A stretch of DNA of 34,302 nt from a virus (IMGVR_UViG_3300027792_000044:1-34302); one strand, 5' to 3'; positions 23,401 through 32,258 are shown, counted from the stretch's first letter. Program-made: numbers and translations. Notes: a model not told the origin generated them from the sequence alone.

Positions 23401-25326
23401 TTATTTTTCCTCAATCTTATTAGATGAAATCGGTGATAATTTTCCGCCGGATTTTTCTCCACCAGACGTTACTGTACCTGTCACATCTTTAACACCTTTT
23501 ACAAAAGAACCAAGTGCCGAACCAAGTGCCGCTGCTTTTGATTGCTTTATATTATGTGCGCTAAATACTTTTGATATAACAGCTTTAACCCAGCTTGGAT
23601 TAGTAAGCGACGATGTTATAGCACTAATCGCTGTTGGTAATCTAGATAAATCTATTCCATATTTTTTAATATCACTTAAATATAATGCTCGCATATTAGA
23701 AACTCTTTGTGTAACAGTATTTACAACTTGGTCTAATGTTTCATTATTTGTAAATATATTTTTAATATAATTTAAAAATACATTATAATCTGCCGTTAAA
23801 TCTTTAAAAGTTAAAATTTGATAATGTTCTCTAAAAACAGATTTTGCCCAAGCTATAGGACCTTCATTATATGTTTCTTCATTATAATATATATCTTCAA
23901 AATATTTTTTAATACTTGGGTCAATATATTGATATAATTCAGCATTTGTTATATTTATTCCCTTTGGTGGTTGTTTTTTAGTTTTTTTAGTTCTTGTTAT
24001 CCTTGATAATTTATTACTTTCTACAGCTTCCGCATTTTCTGCAGCTACATCTTCTTCTGTTTTATTTATACAAAGGTTTATTGTATTGATTGTGGCCCAT
24101 AATAAAAATACCCAAATTGTTTCTCTTCGGGCATCAAGTATTTTATTTTTTTCTGTTGAATTTTTTGTTCCTATTGGAGCAATTACTTCTTCAATTGTTT
24201 TATCAATACCAACAGCGGTTTTTTGTAAAACCTTATGTATACTCTTAAACATTAAACCGTTTTGTTCTTCTAATAATGTTGTATATATTTCTGGAATAGA
24301 TATATTTTTTTCGTCATCGTTTTGTACTTCTTTTTCAAGATTGTTAAAAAATATTTCAAAATTTTCTGGATTATCAATATGAAAGACATCAAAAATTTGT
24401 TCCTTAAAGTCTGGTATATTTTTAACAGCATCTTCAATAAGTTTTTGATCTACATTTGATAATATGTTTTGAATATTTTCATCAGGCATTGCAATAAATT
24501 TACCAATAGCTTTAGTATCGTTTTTTGTATCTGTCATTGAATTCCAAATATTATCTATTTGTTCATCTGTTACTGTTTTATATGCTTCTTTAATTTTATT
24601 GGCAAAAATATTTTTTTTATTTTTGTCTATCTGAAGTTCATCAAATGCATATTCAATGTTCTTCATATCTAATTTTTTAATTTTTAATGCACTTATCATC
24701 TCTAATATTTTTTCAAAAAATAATTTATCAAATAAATTAAAATTAACATTATTCTTTTTTAATTGGTCATTTGTAAATTCTCTAGCAGATCTATCGGCCT
24801 CAGATTTTTTTTGTTCAGTTGTTTGAGGATCTCTGTTATCTCTTACTGGTGGAATGTCATCTTTTCCTGTAATTTCTTTTGCAATATCTTCCACTTTCTT
24901 TTTATTATTTGGATCATTAGCTTTCTTATTTAATAATTCTTGTTGTTTGGTATCTAAATCATATTGATTTGAAACTTTGGTAATATTTTTTTGTTTAATT
25001 TTTTTATCTTTTTTAATAAATTTTTGTTTAGTTTCTTTATCAACCACTTTGGATTCTGGTGAAATAGCACGACCCCTTAATGTATCCCAATCGTCACCTG
25101 TTAAAAACTTTGAAGCAGCATCAGTAGCTTTAGTTTCTTTTTCTTTTGCTTTAAGTGTTTGTTTTTTTACTTTATCTTCACGAGCCTGTTGGGCTTTACT
25201 GACTTCATTATATCCATAAAGTTCATTAATAATTTTATCATACTGTTCGCTTGTTTTTTGAGCTTCATTAATATACTCATCAATATTTGGGTGTAAACAT
25301 AATATGTCTTTAAAAATATTATCCAT
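23401..25326 (-). CDS. Large unknown head-region protein, 641 aa
   Basis: No family is recognised. The N-terminus contains D-E-Y-I-N-E-A-Q at 16-23. The Tyr-Ile-x-Glu-Ala form (18-22) is the same as that in the prohead protease and close to T4's capsid-targeting peptide, so a cut after E21 is possible. Residues about 40-190 are highly charged and Lys-rich, probably disordered or coiled. The middle is helical. One hydrophobic helix lies at 403-421 (I-W-V-F-L-L-W-A-T-I). The C-terminus is Ala/Gly/Ser-rich. It sits between the two neck genes, where T4 has none. It may be a packaged protein delivered into the cell, the hydrophobic helix perhaps inserting in the membrane; this is inference. Confidence 0.7.
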   Translation of the reverse strand: MDNIFKDILCLHPNIDEYINEAQKTSEQYDKIINELYGYNEVSKAQQAREDKVKKQTLKAKEKETKATDAASKFLTGDDWDTLRGRAISPESKVVDKETKQKFIKKDKKIKQKNITKVSNQYDLDTKQQELLNKKANDPNNKKKVEDIAKEITGKDDIPPVRDNRDPQTTEQKKSEADRSAREFTNDQLKKNNVNFNLFDKLFFEKILEMISALKIKKLDMKNIEYAFDELQIDKNKKNIFANKIKEAYKTVTDEQIDNIWNSMTDTKNDTKAIGKFIAMPDENIQNILSNVDQKLIEDAVKNIPDFKEQIFDVFHIDNPENFEIFFNNLEKEVQNDDEKNISIPEIYTTLLEEQNGLMFKSIHKVLQKTAVGIDKTIEEVIAPIGTKNSTEKNKILDARRETIWVFLLWATINTINLCINKTEEDVAAENAEAVESNKLSRITRTKKTKKQPPKGINITNAELYQYIDPSIKKYFEDIYYNEETYNEGPIAWAKSVFREHYQILTFKDLTADYNVFLNYIKNIFTNNETLDQVVNTVTQRVSNMRALYLSDIKKYGIDLSRLPTAISAITSSLTNPSWVKAVISKVFSAHNIKQSKAAALGSALGSFVKGVKDVTGTVTSGGEKSGGKLSPISSNKIEEK

Positions 25327-25334
25327 GTTACCTC

Positions 25335-26102
25335 TTAGATTTGCATAAATGGCATAGGTATTTGCAGCTTCATTAATTCTTCTTTTAATGCGGCCATTTC
25401 TTCTTTTGCTTCACTCTTTAACGCATCTCCATCTGGAGCTATATTCATTCCTGCTGCATTATATGCACTTAATTTACTTCTAATAGTACCTAATATATGT
25501 TTAGCTCGCGCAAGCGCCCAATCTTTTATCCACTGTTCATTATCTAATTCTTGGTCTGTTGGTAATTGTTGATATACTATTCCAACGTGCGGAATTTGTC
25601 TTCTTGCCGGATATAAAACTATTTTATTATTTAATATTTCCCAACCATAATCATAAGATGCTAATTTTTTAAAATCTTCTAATCTTTGTTGATATAAATA
25701 CCAACCGACCATATCAAAGTTTTCTAACAGATTTCCATATTCATGTGTTGCAATAACATACATTCCTGTGTCGTCTGTAATTCCCCCGCCACCAGCAATG
25801 CTTCTTTGAAAAGTATCTAATACTCCTTGTGGAAATACAATATCTATTATACGCTCTTTATTAATATCATCTGGAATAGTTATTGTGTTATCAGCACCAA
25901 CAGGAACAACTCTATATCCATGTGACATTGCAGCATGTTTATAAAATACACCAACAGCTTCAATAATTGATAATAATAAATGTTGTTCTGTTAGCTCAAC
26001 ACGAATTACTGGATAACCAAGATTTAATAAAATATAATTTTTTATATTTTCAAATCTACCTTGATATGTTGTTGAATTTACATTTTGTGCTATATAGCTC
26101 AT
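25335..26102 (-). CDS. 13: Neck protein / head completion (gp13-like)
   Basis: A 255-residue protein with the features of T4-type neck proteins. The N-terminus has an R-x-E-N-I-K-N-Y-I-L-L-N-L-G-Y-P motif followed by L-T-E-Q-H-L-L-L-S-I-I-E-A-V. The middle has P-D-D-I-N-K-E-R-I-I-D-I-V-F-P. Near the end are K-D-W-A-L-A-R-A-K-H-I-L-G-T-I-R-S-K-L and an A-A-L-K-E-E-L helix. Gp13-type proteins bind under the portal and close the filled head for tail attachment. It is nearer in length to other myophage neck proteins than to T4 gp13 (309 aa). An AAGGAA site precedes the ATG. Confidence 0.7.
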   Translation of the reverse strand: MSYIAQNVNSTTYQGRFENIKNYILLNLGYPVIRVELTEQHLLLSIIEAVGVFYKHAAMSHGYRVVPVGADNTITIPDDINKERIIDIVFPQGVLDTFQRSIAGGGGITDDTGMYVIATHEYGNLLENFDMVGWYLYQQRLEDFKKLASYDYGWEILNNKIVLYPARRQIPHVGIVYQQLPTDQELDNEQWIKDWALARAKHILGTIRSKLSAYNAAGMNIAPDGDALKSEAKEEMAALKEELMKLQIPMPFMQI

Positions 26103-26105
26103 ATT

Positions 26106-27326
26106 TTATTCCTTCGCTGGTCTTCCTCTTTCAAAATTACCGCTCTTAATTTCTTTAGCTAATATTCCTGTTAATTCACTTTGCGGGTCATGACTGTCTT
26201 GTCTTAAATATGCTCTTACATCTTTCATTTCTTTTAATATTTTTTCAGATACTTTATCTAATGCAGATGTTAATTCTTTGCCGTCAAAGGTTCTAAAATC
26301 ATTATCATTTACAAATTGTTTTGTAATCTTTCGAATAAATTGTTTAAATGTTTTATAGGTAAATTCATTTTCTTCTTTTTCAACAGTTTTATTTTTCTTT
26401 ATTTTCATTTTATAAGAATTAACTATTTTTTGTCCTCGTGGTCGGTCTTTCTCTATTAAATTAAAATATTTTTCTAAATCTGCCAAGGATGTAATTTTCA
26501 TATCCATTTCCGGCCATAAAATATTTAAGCTATGTATCCTTTCTAATTGTTCTTTGTTTTTATTTAATGTTAAAATATATTTATTTAATTTTGTTTTATA
26601 TTCTGGATTTGTTTGTATTAATGTTTTTAATTCATTTAATGCAACCTCTATTTCCCCAATCAAAGATATATTCCCACCTAATATAAGTTTATTTATAAAA
26701 TCATATACAGGTTGTGAAGTTTCTGTTGAATAGTTTAATATATTATCGATGTTAAAATCATCTGGCATTAATTTAGATAAAATTTGAATAGTTTCTGTTA
26801 TTGCATTTTTGGTTGTAACAATATCTTCTTTTTTAAGTTCATGAGCCAATATTGTTTTTCTTTTATTTGAAGTAGTATTCAATGTATTTCTTATCTGGTC
26901 TAATGTTTCTTTTTCATTATTTAATATATCATTCTTTATTTCTAATGCAATTTTTTTTAGTTCTTCTTCACTTACTTTTCTTTTAATTATATTATTTAGT
27001 ATTGGTATAAATTTCTCACTTATAAATTGTTTTGAGTCAAACATATTTTTAATATCTTCAACATTCCATTTTGGTTTCTGAGAAATTTTACTTAAAGCAA
27101 TACCTACATACACTGCTATGTCATTTAATTTTTCTTTTCTAAGCTCTTGTATTACTTGATATTCTATAGATTTTTTTCCATGTTTTGCGGCTTCACGTTT
27201 AATTATAGCATCTATATTTTCTAATTTTATTTCTTTTCTTCCTCTTCTATCAATCGCTTCAAAATATTTATCAATATCATTTTGGTCGATAAAAAAACTT
27301 TGATAAACTTGATTTAATTTATTCAT
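26106..27326 (-). CDS. Unknown head-region protein, 406 aa, with tag-like N-terminus
   Basis: An unrecognised, helical and very charged protein, without membrane segments. Residues 20-26 read K-Y-F-E-A-I-D; Tyr-Phe-Glu-Ala is the same shape as the Tyr-Leu-Glu-Ala tag of the small internal genes but lies further in. It is the first gene after the capsid terminator and directly precedes the gp13-like gene by a few bases. AGGA lies seven bases upstream of the ATG. T4 has the vertex protein gene 24 in the comparable place after 23, but no capsid-fold similarity is visible here. A core or packaged protein is more likely than a vertex protein. Confidence 0.65.
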   Translation of the reverse strand: MNKLNQVYQSFFIDQNDIDKYFEAIDRRGRKEIKLENIDAIIKREAAKHGKKSIEYQVIQELRKEKLNDIAVYVGIALSKISQKPKWNVEDIKNMFDSKQFISEKFIPILNNIIKRKVSEEELKKIALEIKNDILNNEKETLDQIRNTLNTTSNKRKTILAHELKKEDIVTTKNAITETIQILSKLMPDDFNIDNILNYSTETSQPVYDFINKLILGGNISLIGEIEVALNELKTLIQTNPEYKTKLNKYILTLNKNKEQLERIHSLNILWPEMDMKITSLADLEKYFNLIEKDRPRGQKIVNSYKMKIKKNKTVEKEENEFTYKTFKQFIRKITKQFVNDNDFRTFDGKELTSALDKVSEKILKEMKDVRAYLRQDSHDPQSELTGILAKEIKSGNFERGRPAKE

Positions 27327-27390
27327 GTTATATCCTAATAAAATAATTTTTATAATTATATTTTAAGAACATATAGCAAAAAACAATAAA

Positions 27391-27420
27391 TAAAAAAAGG
27401 GAAGACAATCGTCTTCCCTT
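27391..27420 (-). terminator. Strong rho-independent terminator after the major capsid gene
   Basis: A perfect 10-bp stem AAGGGAAGAC / GTCTTCCCTT (27397-27406 and 27411-27420) with a 4-base loop, followed on the minus strand by TTTTTTTA. It ends the portal-to-capsid transcript 27 bases beyond the capsid stop, so the genes to the left need their own promoter or read-through. Confidence 0.9.
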
Positions 27421-27446
27421 TGAAGTTACATTATTCTACGCTATTT

Positions 27447-29006
27447 TTATTGGAAAATAGCTGGGAAATTCTTAAGAATAAGTCTTGCGTATTGATATTC
27501 TCCCATAAGAATTAAATTCTTAGGTCTTACTGCGGTTGTTCCAAACTCATCTTTATATTTGTCATAGAAAGTTTTTCCATAACGAGTATAGAAGATTTTG
27601 CTAGGATCGCCAGTTTCTTGGTTGATAATAGTTGGTGTTGCTGTTATTGGTAAATATGGGCAGTGTACATATCCTGTATCAAGTGCTCCAGTACCTTTAT
27701 ATCCAATTAACAATTCATTCTTAGGATAGTTAGGATCACGATAGAACTTAATCTTTCCACCTAATGAACCTGTATAAGTAATATCTTTACCATCATAAAC
27801 TACACCAGAACCAACAAATCCAGGAACGCGATCTAAGAATGATAATGTTTCAGGATTTCCTAATACCCAGTTACCATATCCTAAACGACCGATATTCCAT
27901 ATTCTTGCGCAAAGCTTATTTATTGCATCAATAGTAACACGATGTGCATCTTCATAACGTCCAGTGATTGTTATACCACCCGTTGTTGCTAAAACAGAAT
28001 AATCTAATGCTTGTACTGTACCAGCAAGTCTTCTAAGGTCTGCTACGATTTCACGGTTAATTTCAGCAGTTAACTCAGTCTTCATCATCTCAGCTAACTC
28101 TGTGTCTAAATTAATACCATGGTAAGTCTTAAGATCGTAAGCAGCATCAAGAGTATATTTACCTCTCAATTGTCTACGAATTAAAGATACATATTGTTCA
28201 CTTATGCTGAAGCTAATTTCAGGAATATTAGGTTCTGCTTCTCCATAATATTCATAACTTAATTCATAAGTATATGCAGTTGTTAAAGTACCAGATACTG
28301 CTCTTGTAGATTTATTAAATACTAATGAATCCATACCACCAACTGTAATAGTTCCAAATACTGTTGCAGGTCCAACTGTACCAGCTGTTAAATATGAACC
28401 TGGGAAGTTAGCTTGTGCTACAACTTGGTTTGATGCATCAATTGCTGCAACGTTTAAAGAACCGTTCATTACAGTAATTTTAGTACCATAAAGATTAGCA
28501 GTTGATAATGCAAAAGTTCCTAAGCTATAAGTTGCTAATGCTGCAGTTCCAGCAACACACGCTATAACTTGTTGTGATGAATAATAAGGGTCAATACCTA
28601 CGTTTGAAAGTCCTGCAGGAATAGGCGATACAAATAATTCATCACCCTCCGCTGATAATCCCTTATCATTATCTTTTACCCACTTCATTGTAAAGATAGG
28701 TGATTTGGGTGTTGGCATAGCTTGTAGTCCAACTAATTCTGCTCCTACTATGTTAGGAATAACACGAGCTATAAGACCTAATAATGCAAGGTTAACACCT
28801 GTAAAGGCGCTTGATTTGATTTGGTCTTCAGCTATAAGTCTTGGGTCACTGTGAAGATAATTTAAATAGTTTTCTAAAACTATTGCGGTGTTACGAGCCA
28901 TATGTTCGCTACTGATTCCACCGTTTGCGTTTAGGGCTTTGTCCCATTTTTTTAATAAAGTTGCTTCATGTTTACGTCTTGATTCGTATGCTTCGTTGTA
29001 ATACAT
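27447..29006 (-). CDS. 23: Major capsid protein (gp23-like)
   Basis: A 519-residue HK97-fold capsid precursor, almost the length of T4 gp23 (521 aa). The N-terminal region contains R-L-I-A-E60-D-Q-I-K-S-S-A-F-T-G. Ile-Ala-Glu is the gp21-type cleavage motif and falls where T4 gp23 is cut (after residue 65). The following V-I-P-N-I-V-G-A-E-L-V-G-L-Q-A-M and the late K-I-K-F-Y-R-D-P-N-Y motif match the family. A short beta insertion (about 170-255) may be an outward domain. AGGAGG lies upstream of the ATG. The gene is last before the terminator and follows the scaffold gene. Confidence 0.94.
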   Translation of the reverse strand: MYYNEAYESRRKHEATLLKKWDKALNANGGISSEHMARNTAIVLENYLNYLHSDPRLIAEDQIKSSAFTGVNLALLGLIARVIPNIVGAELVGLQAMPTPKSPIFTMKWVKDNDKGLSAEGDELFVSPIPAGLSNVGIDPYYSSQQVIACVAGTAALATYSLGTFALSTANLYGTKITVMNGSLNVAAIDASNQVVAQANFPGSYLTAGTVGPATVFGTITVGGMDSLVFNKSTRAVSGTLTTAYTYELSYEYYGEAEPNIPEISFSISEQYVSLIRRQLRGKYTLDAAYDLKTYHGINLDTELAEMMKTELTAEINREIVADLRRLAGTVQALDYSVLATTGGITITGRYEDAHRVTIDAINKLCARIWNIGRLGYGNWVLGNPETLSFLDRVPGFVGSGVVYDGKDITYTGSLGGKIKFYRDPNYPKNELLIGYKGTGALDTGYVHCPYLPITATPTIINQETGDPSKIFYTRYGKTFYDKYKDEFGTTAVRPKNLILMGEYQYARLILKNFPAIFQ

Positions 29007-29035
29007 TATAAAATCCTCCTATAATTGCTTTTTAA

Positions 29036-29914
29036 TTATTGTACGTTTGGAAAAAGTATTTCCATCATTGCTTTTTCTCTATCATCAAAACCATCAAATT
29101 TATTTTCTTTTGGTTTAACAACTTTGTCAGCTGTTATTGATTCAGATTCAAAGATTGGGGAAACTTTTTCTTTTTTAACGAATTTTTTTTCTTTGATATT
29201 TGCAGTTACTTCTTCTATAACTGGTTGTATCGTTTTACGTTTAAAAGTTTTAACACCCTTTGTGTCACCACCGTTTTCGATCATTTCAACAATAAGGTTA
29301 AATCTTTCATATATTTCATTATTGGATTTTGCACCACTAATAAAAGTCTTTACTTGTTCTGCATATTCAACTGGAAATTCTTTCATTAAAGTAGAAATAA
29401 TTTTTTCTCTTTTTATTTCTTGCTTCTCTTCATTAAGACTCTTTTTTTCTTCTTCAAGAGTTTTCCATTGATCTAGCATTTCTTTTTGTTCTTCATTAAG
29501 TAATATTGGGGCCATTACTTGTTTAACTTTTTCAAGAGTTTTAAATTCAACAGATTCAAAGAAATCATGTTTAACTCTTTCCTCAATATCGACATATACC
29601 TCATGAAGAGCTTTTGTCATATTTTCCGTATATTCTTTTTGTAAATCGTTTGTAGCCAAGTCAAATGCTTTTTCACAATCTTTTTTAAATAAATCAAATG
29701 CTTTTTCAGCATCTTCATAAAATAAATCAAATGATTTTTCAGCATCTTTTTTAAGAACATATTTAGACAAATCAACATCTTTGTCTTCATTAGTAATGCT
29801 TTTCTTTACATTGTTTTCTATCTTGGTCTTATAATCTTCAAAAAAAATATCAAGCGCTTTAATTTGTTCTTCTGTAATTTCTATATTACCTAAAATTTTT
29901 TCTAAATCCTTCAT
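29036..29914 (-). CDS. 22: Prohead core scaffold protein (gp22-like)
   Basis: A 292-residue acidic, helical protein in the exact T4 position between the protease and the capsid gene. It carries three tandem 11-residue repeats at 57-89 (D-A-E-K-S-F-D-L-F-Y-E and variants), then long coiled coil with L-L-N-E-E-Q-K-E-M-L and E-E-K-K-S-L-N-E-E. The C-terminus is D-R-E-K-A-M-M-E-I-L-F-P, much like the conserved ending of gp22-type scaffolds that contacts the capsid protein. It forms the core around which the shell assembles and is degraded by the protease. Direct sequence similarity is weak, as usual for scaffolds; place and structure carry the call. Confidence 0.8.
   Translation of the reverse strand: MKDLEKILGNIEITEEQIKALDIFFEDYKTKIENNVKKSITNEDKDVDLSKYVLKKDAEKSFDLFYEDAEKAFDLFKKDCEKAFDLATNDLQKEYTENMTKALHEVYVDIEERVKHDFFESVEFKTLEKVKQVMAPILLNEEQKEMLDQWKTLEEEKKSLNEEKQEIKREKIISTLMKEFPVEYAEQVKTFISGAKSNNEIYERFNLIVEMIENGGDTKGVKTFKRKTIQPVIEEVTANIKEKKFVKKEKVSPIFESESITADKVVKPKENKFDGFDDREKAMMEILFPNVQ
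29648..29746 (-). repeat. Three tandem 33-bp repeats (hendecads) in the scaffold gene
   Basis: Three in-frame 33-base units encode 11-residue repeats of the form D-(A/C)-E-K-(S/A)-F-D-L-x-x-x. Eleven-residue periods favour a nearly straight, slightly right-handed coiled coil. The DNA units are similar enough to suggest fairly recent duplication. Confidence 0.8.
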
Positions 29915-29933
29915 ATTTTATTAAGCCTCCAAT

Positions 29934-29941
29934 TATTTATA
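29934..29941 (-). promoter_or_regulatory. Candidate T4-type late promoter ahead of scaffold and capsid genes
   Basis: TATAAATA on the minus strand, followed by ATTGGAGGC (ribosome site) and the scaffold ATG about 20 bases on. T4 has extra promoters near genes 22-23 for high capsid output, so the position is sensible. The octamer is the late consensus but is not rare at this AT content. Confidence 0.45.
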
Positions 29942-29981
29942 TATTAAAATATTTAATATAAAAATACTAATTTTTTTTATA

Positions 29982-30650
29982 TTAAACGTTTGTATATTTT
30001 TTATTTAAGTCTATCATTACGTTCCAAAGCGTTTTATTTGTGTTTGTTATATATGATGCAAATTGATATTCTTCTTCAACATATCTATTTAAAATAGCAT
30101 TATGCGTTGATGGGTCAGTCACATAATCATATGTTATCATATTATAATCTTCAGGTACATAAATAAAACCATCAGAAGGATTATAAACAGGTTTACCACC
30201 TAATCCTCTTGATGATACCGCTGGTTTAAATCCTTTACGTACTAATGCTGCCAATTTATCTCCAGTACCATAATCACCTTCTAAAACAGATGATTTACCG
30301 TAAACAGTTTTACCATTCATTTCTAATACTGTACATAAAGCACAAGAATTTTCTAAACCTTTTCTTTGGGTTAAGATTAAATCTTTTTCTGTTTCACCTG
30401 GAAGTGGATGGTCCATACCCATTGGTAAACCATTACGTTCTTCTATAAATTCACGTAATTTTTCGGTTTCTCTTTGTAACAAAGATAACGGATATATTCT
30501 TTTATTTTTATTGGGTTTTTCAGCGGTTTGAAATTCACCTTCTAAAATAATTTGACTTTTAATTCCATCGGCAGTTTCTATTTTTGATTCAGTATATCCA
30601 AACTTTTTAGAAACAAAAGCTTCGGATATATATGGCATTAATTTATTCAT
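29982..30650 (-). CDS. 21: Prohead maturation protease (gp21-like)
   Basis: A 222-residue serine protease that cuts capsid and core proteins during head maturation. N-K-N-K-R-I-Y-P (47-54) is the family's early motif. The catalytic residues are probably H81 in M-D-H-P, S146 or S147 in V-S-S-R-G-L-G (145-151), and an acid in Y-D-Y-V-T-D-P (174-180). E-G-D-Y-G-T-G-D-K-L-A (124-134) is also typical. The N-terminus M-N-K-L-M-P-Y-I-S-E-A has an Ile-Ser-Glu-Ala at 8-11 that looks like a self-cleavage site. Length is close to T4 gp21 (212 aa). It is coupled to the upstream 124-residue gene. Confidence 0.92.
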   Translation of the reverse strand: MNKLMPYISEAFVSKKFGYTESKIETADGIKSQIILEGEFQTAEKPNKNKRIYPLSLLQRETEKLREFIEERNGLPMGMDHPLPGETEKDLILTQRKGLENSCALCTVLEMNGKTVYGKSSVLEGDYGTGDKLAALVRKGFKPAVSSRGLGGKPVYNPSDGFIYVPEDYNMITYDYVTDPSTHNAILNRYVEEEYQFASYITNTNKTLWNVMIDLNKKYTNV

Positions 30651-30652
30651 AT

Positions 30653-31027
30653 TTAACCTTTAATGTTTTTTAATATTAAAGTTATAAGTTGTTCTTCAGA
30701 TCCCATACCTTCAGTACTTTCTTCAAGATGTCTTATAATTTCTTCAAAATGATCTGGAGTCCATTTTTGTTGTATTTCCATAATTTGATCTACTATACCA
30801 TACATTTCTTGCATACAATCCATTGATTCATCTATAAGGTCATCTGCACTATTAAATTCTTCATCATTATCAAATCTTGGATTATCTTCTAACGGCGGTT
30901 GCTCTTGTTGTTCAAATAATTTTGTTATTTTATCTTGTTGTTTTTCTGTGATATTTTTTCCTATGCCAAATGTTTTTTTTGACCCCATAGGAATCATACC
31001 TTCTAAAATTGCTTTATTGTTTTTCAT
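30653..31027 (-). CDS. Probable prohead core protein, 124 aa (position of T4 67/68)
   Basis: A small acidic protein between the portal group and the protease, where T4 has core genes 67 and 68. Residues 6-10 are A-I-L-E-G, matching the protease motif Ile-x-Glu followed by a small residue, so the first nine residues may be removed. The remainder is acidic with a helical E-S-M-D-C-M-Q-E-M-Y-G segment. No sequence family is recognised. The start overlaps the upstream stop by one base (TAATG). The core-protein role is inferred from place and cut site. Confidence 0.65.
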   Translation of the reverse strand: MKNNKAILEGMIPMGSKKTFGIGKNITEKQQDKITKLFEQQEQPPLEDNPRFDNDEEFNSADDLIDESMDCMQEMYGIVDQIMEIQQKWTPDHFEEIIRHLEESTEGMGSEEQLITLILKNIKG

Positions 31028-32193
31028 TATATTGTTACCTCAATGTCTGCTTTTCCTATAACATTATTATCTGTCATTGATTCTACATCATCAAATCCAC
31101 GAGTATTATCGTTCATCATATCTGATGCATCATGTTGAAAACGGTCATTAAAGCTATCAATTATTTCTTTTACAAGTCTGTCATTTATCATTCCAGTTCT
31201 TAACATATATTCAGCTTGCATTTTTCTTTCACTTATAAAGTGCATATCTTCTGGTGTTATAGAACCAATAGAGGATAATGCTAATGTAAGTTCACTTACT
31301 AATTGTCTTAAATCTTCTAATGAATATAGGTCCATATGAAATTTTAGGAACTTTGGCATATCTTGATTTGATTTAGCTAAGTTAAAAACCGAAGAGCTTG
31401 ATACTGATGGTTCTTGTTCTTCAAATATAGTTTTGATAATACTTGTAATTTGTTTTGTATTATCAAGGATATTAAAATCTTCATTTAATGATGCTTTAAT
31501 TTTTACTACAGCTTTTGGTACAGCTATTTTTAATTCTTGTTTTGAAACTGAATTGATTATTTCGTTTGTTATATCTTCGTTATATTTTTTACTTAAGTTT
31601 TCTTGAAGTTTTGTAAACAACGAAATACTATTCTTAAAAGTTTCATATACTTTTTCTGATTCAGTATATACTTTTTCTATTTTATCTATTTCAAATATAC
31701 TTTTTATAATATCATTATTTTCGTCAAATAGATTATAGATTTTTTTATACTCAGCTTTAATTTTTTCCATTTCGTCACATTTGCTTTGTAATGAATTTCC
31801 AATTTTTTTTCTAAATTGTTTAGTACTCTTATGGTACATTATTGGTTCTTCATTATAACTTGCATTTGGTAATGTTTTTATTGTTTCTTTAAGTTCCTTG
31901 ACTGCTGCATTAAAATCTTCTTCAGTAAAGACTTTCTTGATTGTTGTAAAAAGTTTATTAGCGTTTTCGCTAAATGTTTCTTTTTCGGTTTTTGATTTAG
32001 GTGATAATAAAATTGCGTCATTTGTATCAAAAGAAAATTCACCATTACTTTCATTATATTTTATTTCATATAACGCTGATGTTTTTTTGTTTTTAATAAC
32101 TAAAGAATTGTTTTCTGCCAAAGAATAAAATTCAACATCATTAAATTTTTCTACTTTGTCTTTAACAAGCTTGATTTTATCATAATTACTCAT
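31027..32193 (-). CDS. Probable prohead core or portal-associated protein, 388 aa
   Basis: An unrecognised, mostly helical protein just downstream of the portal gene. The N-terminal 50 residues look beta-rich (F-Y-S-L-A-E-N-N-S-L-V-I-K), and long charged helices follow (T-K-L-Q-E-N-L-S-K-K-Y-N-E-D). Near the C-terminus L-A-L-S-S-I-G-S-I-T-P-E-D-M and an M-N-D-N-T-R-G-F-D-D tail are seen. There is no tag at the N-terminus. T4 has small core genes 67 and 68 in this place, but this protein is much larger. Its ribosome site is GAGGAA. A core role is inferred only from context. Confidence 0.6.
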   Translation of the reverse strand: MSNYDKIKLVKDKVEKFNDVEFYSLAENNSLVIKNKKTSALYEIKYNESNGEFSFDTNDAILLSPKSKTEKETFSENANKLFTTIKKVFTEEDFNAAVKELKETIKTLPNASYNEEPIMYHKSTKQFRKKIGNSLQSKCDEMEKIKAEYKKIYNLFDENNDIIKSIFEIDKIEKVYTESEKVYETFKNSISLFTKLQENLSKKYNEDITNEIINSVSKQELKIAVPKAVVKIKASLNEDFNILDNTKQITSIIKTIFEEQEPSVSSSSVFNLAKSNQDMPKFLKFHMDLYSLEDLRQLVSELTLALSSIGSITPEDMHFISERKMQAEYMLRTGMINDRLVKEIIDSFNDRFQHDASDMMNDNTRGFDDVESMTDNNVIGKADIEVTI

Positions 32194-32258
32194 TTATGTT
32201 CCTCGTGTTTATATAAGAATTTATACAATATATTTTAATTTGTTTTTATAAAAAAACT

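Noticed and set aside
4781-29941. Treating every TATAAATA as a T4 late promoter
   Set aside because: At roughly 75% AT the octamer is expected by chance some tens of times in both strands of this window. Only those in gaps ahead of late genes are listed, at low confidence.
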